A DNA stretch of 14,225 nucleotides, taken from Bifidobacteriaceae bacterium (GTDB taxonomy: Bacteria > Actinomycetota > Actinomycetes > Actinomycetales > WQXJ01). Each line of letters begins with the position of its first letter. The stretch's first letter is position 1. The stretch is taken from contig JAISCU010000118.1 in assembly GCA_031265345.1 (NCBI GenBank), positions 1-14,225 on the forward strand, given 5' to 3'. Positions 14,196 to 14,225 of the stretch are shown here, in pieces. The position numbers and the translations under genes were made by a program. A model generated the notes under the pieces. It saw only the letters and a list, made by a program, of their open reading frames with translations, was not told the origin of the DNA and ran no database searches.

Positions 14196-14225
14196 GCGAC
14201 GGACCGGGTGCCCGCACCATCGCGG
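14192..14225 (+). CDS. Start of a further operon gene, cut by the right edge
   Basis: ATG at 14192 overlaps the stop codon of the binding-protein gene (ATGA) and is followed by an open frame of 11 codons, MSDGPGARTIA, to the window end. The four-base overlap is the same coupling seen between the two permeases and between galT and galK, which favours a real gene co-translated with the transporter. Too little is present to assign a family; another glycosidase or a transport accessory would be usual here. Confidence 0.45.
   Translation, partial: MSDGPGARTIA

Overview
The window looks like a piece of a high-GC Actinomycetota (Gram-positive) chromosome. The reading frames are strongly G/C-ended, the ribosome-binding sites are AAGGAG-like, and the galactose genes have actinobacterial architecture, including a GalT with a long N-terminal segment. 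An ABC sugar importer is encoded without its own ATPase, which is common in this phylum, where one shared ATPase (MsiK type) often serves several importers. The genus cannot be fixed from the sequence.

Layout, left to right. (1) Positions 1-1446, minus strand: the N-terminal 482 codons of a MobF-family (TrwC/TraI-like) conjugative relaxase. It runs off the left edge and carries nine in-frame 15-bp repeats inside its relaxase domain. The roughly 300 bp upstream hold hairpins and a short direct repeat and could contain an origin of transfer. This is the edge of a plasmid-like or integrated conjugative element. (2) Positions 1750-3221: a divergent pair, an AraC-family regulator (minus) and a small stand-alone FAD/NAD(P)-binding oxidoreductase (plus), sharing a 53-bp promoter region. 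(3) Positions 3359-7576, minus strand: a tightly packed galactose operon transcribed galT-galK-lacA-galE, i.e. the Leloir pathway plus a galactoside O-acetyltransferase. (4) Positions 7779-9002, minus: a ROK-family repressor. (5) Positions 9164-14225, plus: an operon of intracellular GH35 beta-galactosidase, two CUT1-type sugar permeases, a lipoprotein solute-binding protein, and the first codons of a further gene coupled by an ATGA overlap.

Read together, parts 3-5 form a galactoside-utilisation locus. The lipoprotein captures a galactoside (lactose, galacto-oligosaccharide or similar), the two permeases import it using an ATPase encoded elsewhere, and GH35 releases galactose in the cytoplasm. 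GalK, GalT and GalE convert the galactose to glucose-1-phosphate, and LacA probably acetylates non-metabolised galactosides. The ROK regulator is the natural candidate controller: a CAACA-N11-TGTTG inverted repeat lies between it and the GH35 gene, beside a good sigma70-like promoter. The exact substrate and the ROK inducer are inferred, not shown.

I found no CRISPR array, tRNA, rRNA or complete insertion sequence. I do not see convincing evidence for a wholly new system. The most unusual items are the repeat-expanded relaxase domain and the lacA gene embedded in a Leloir operon.
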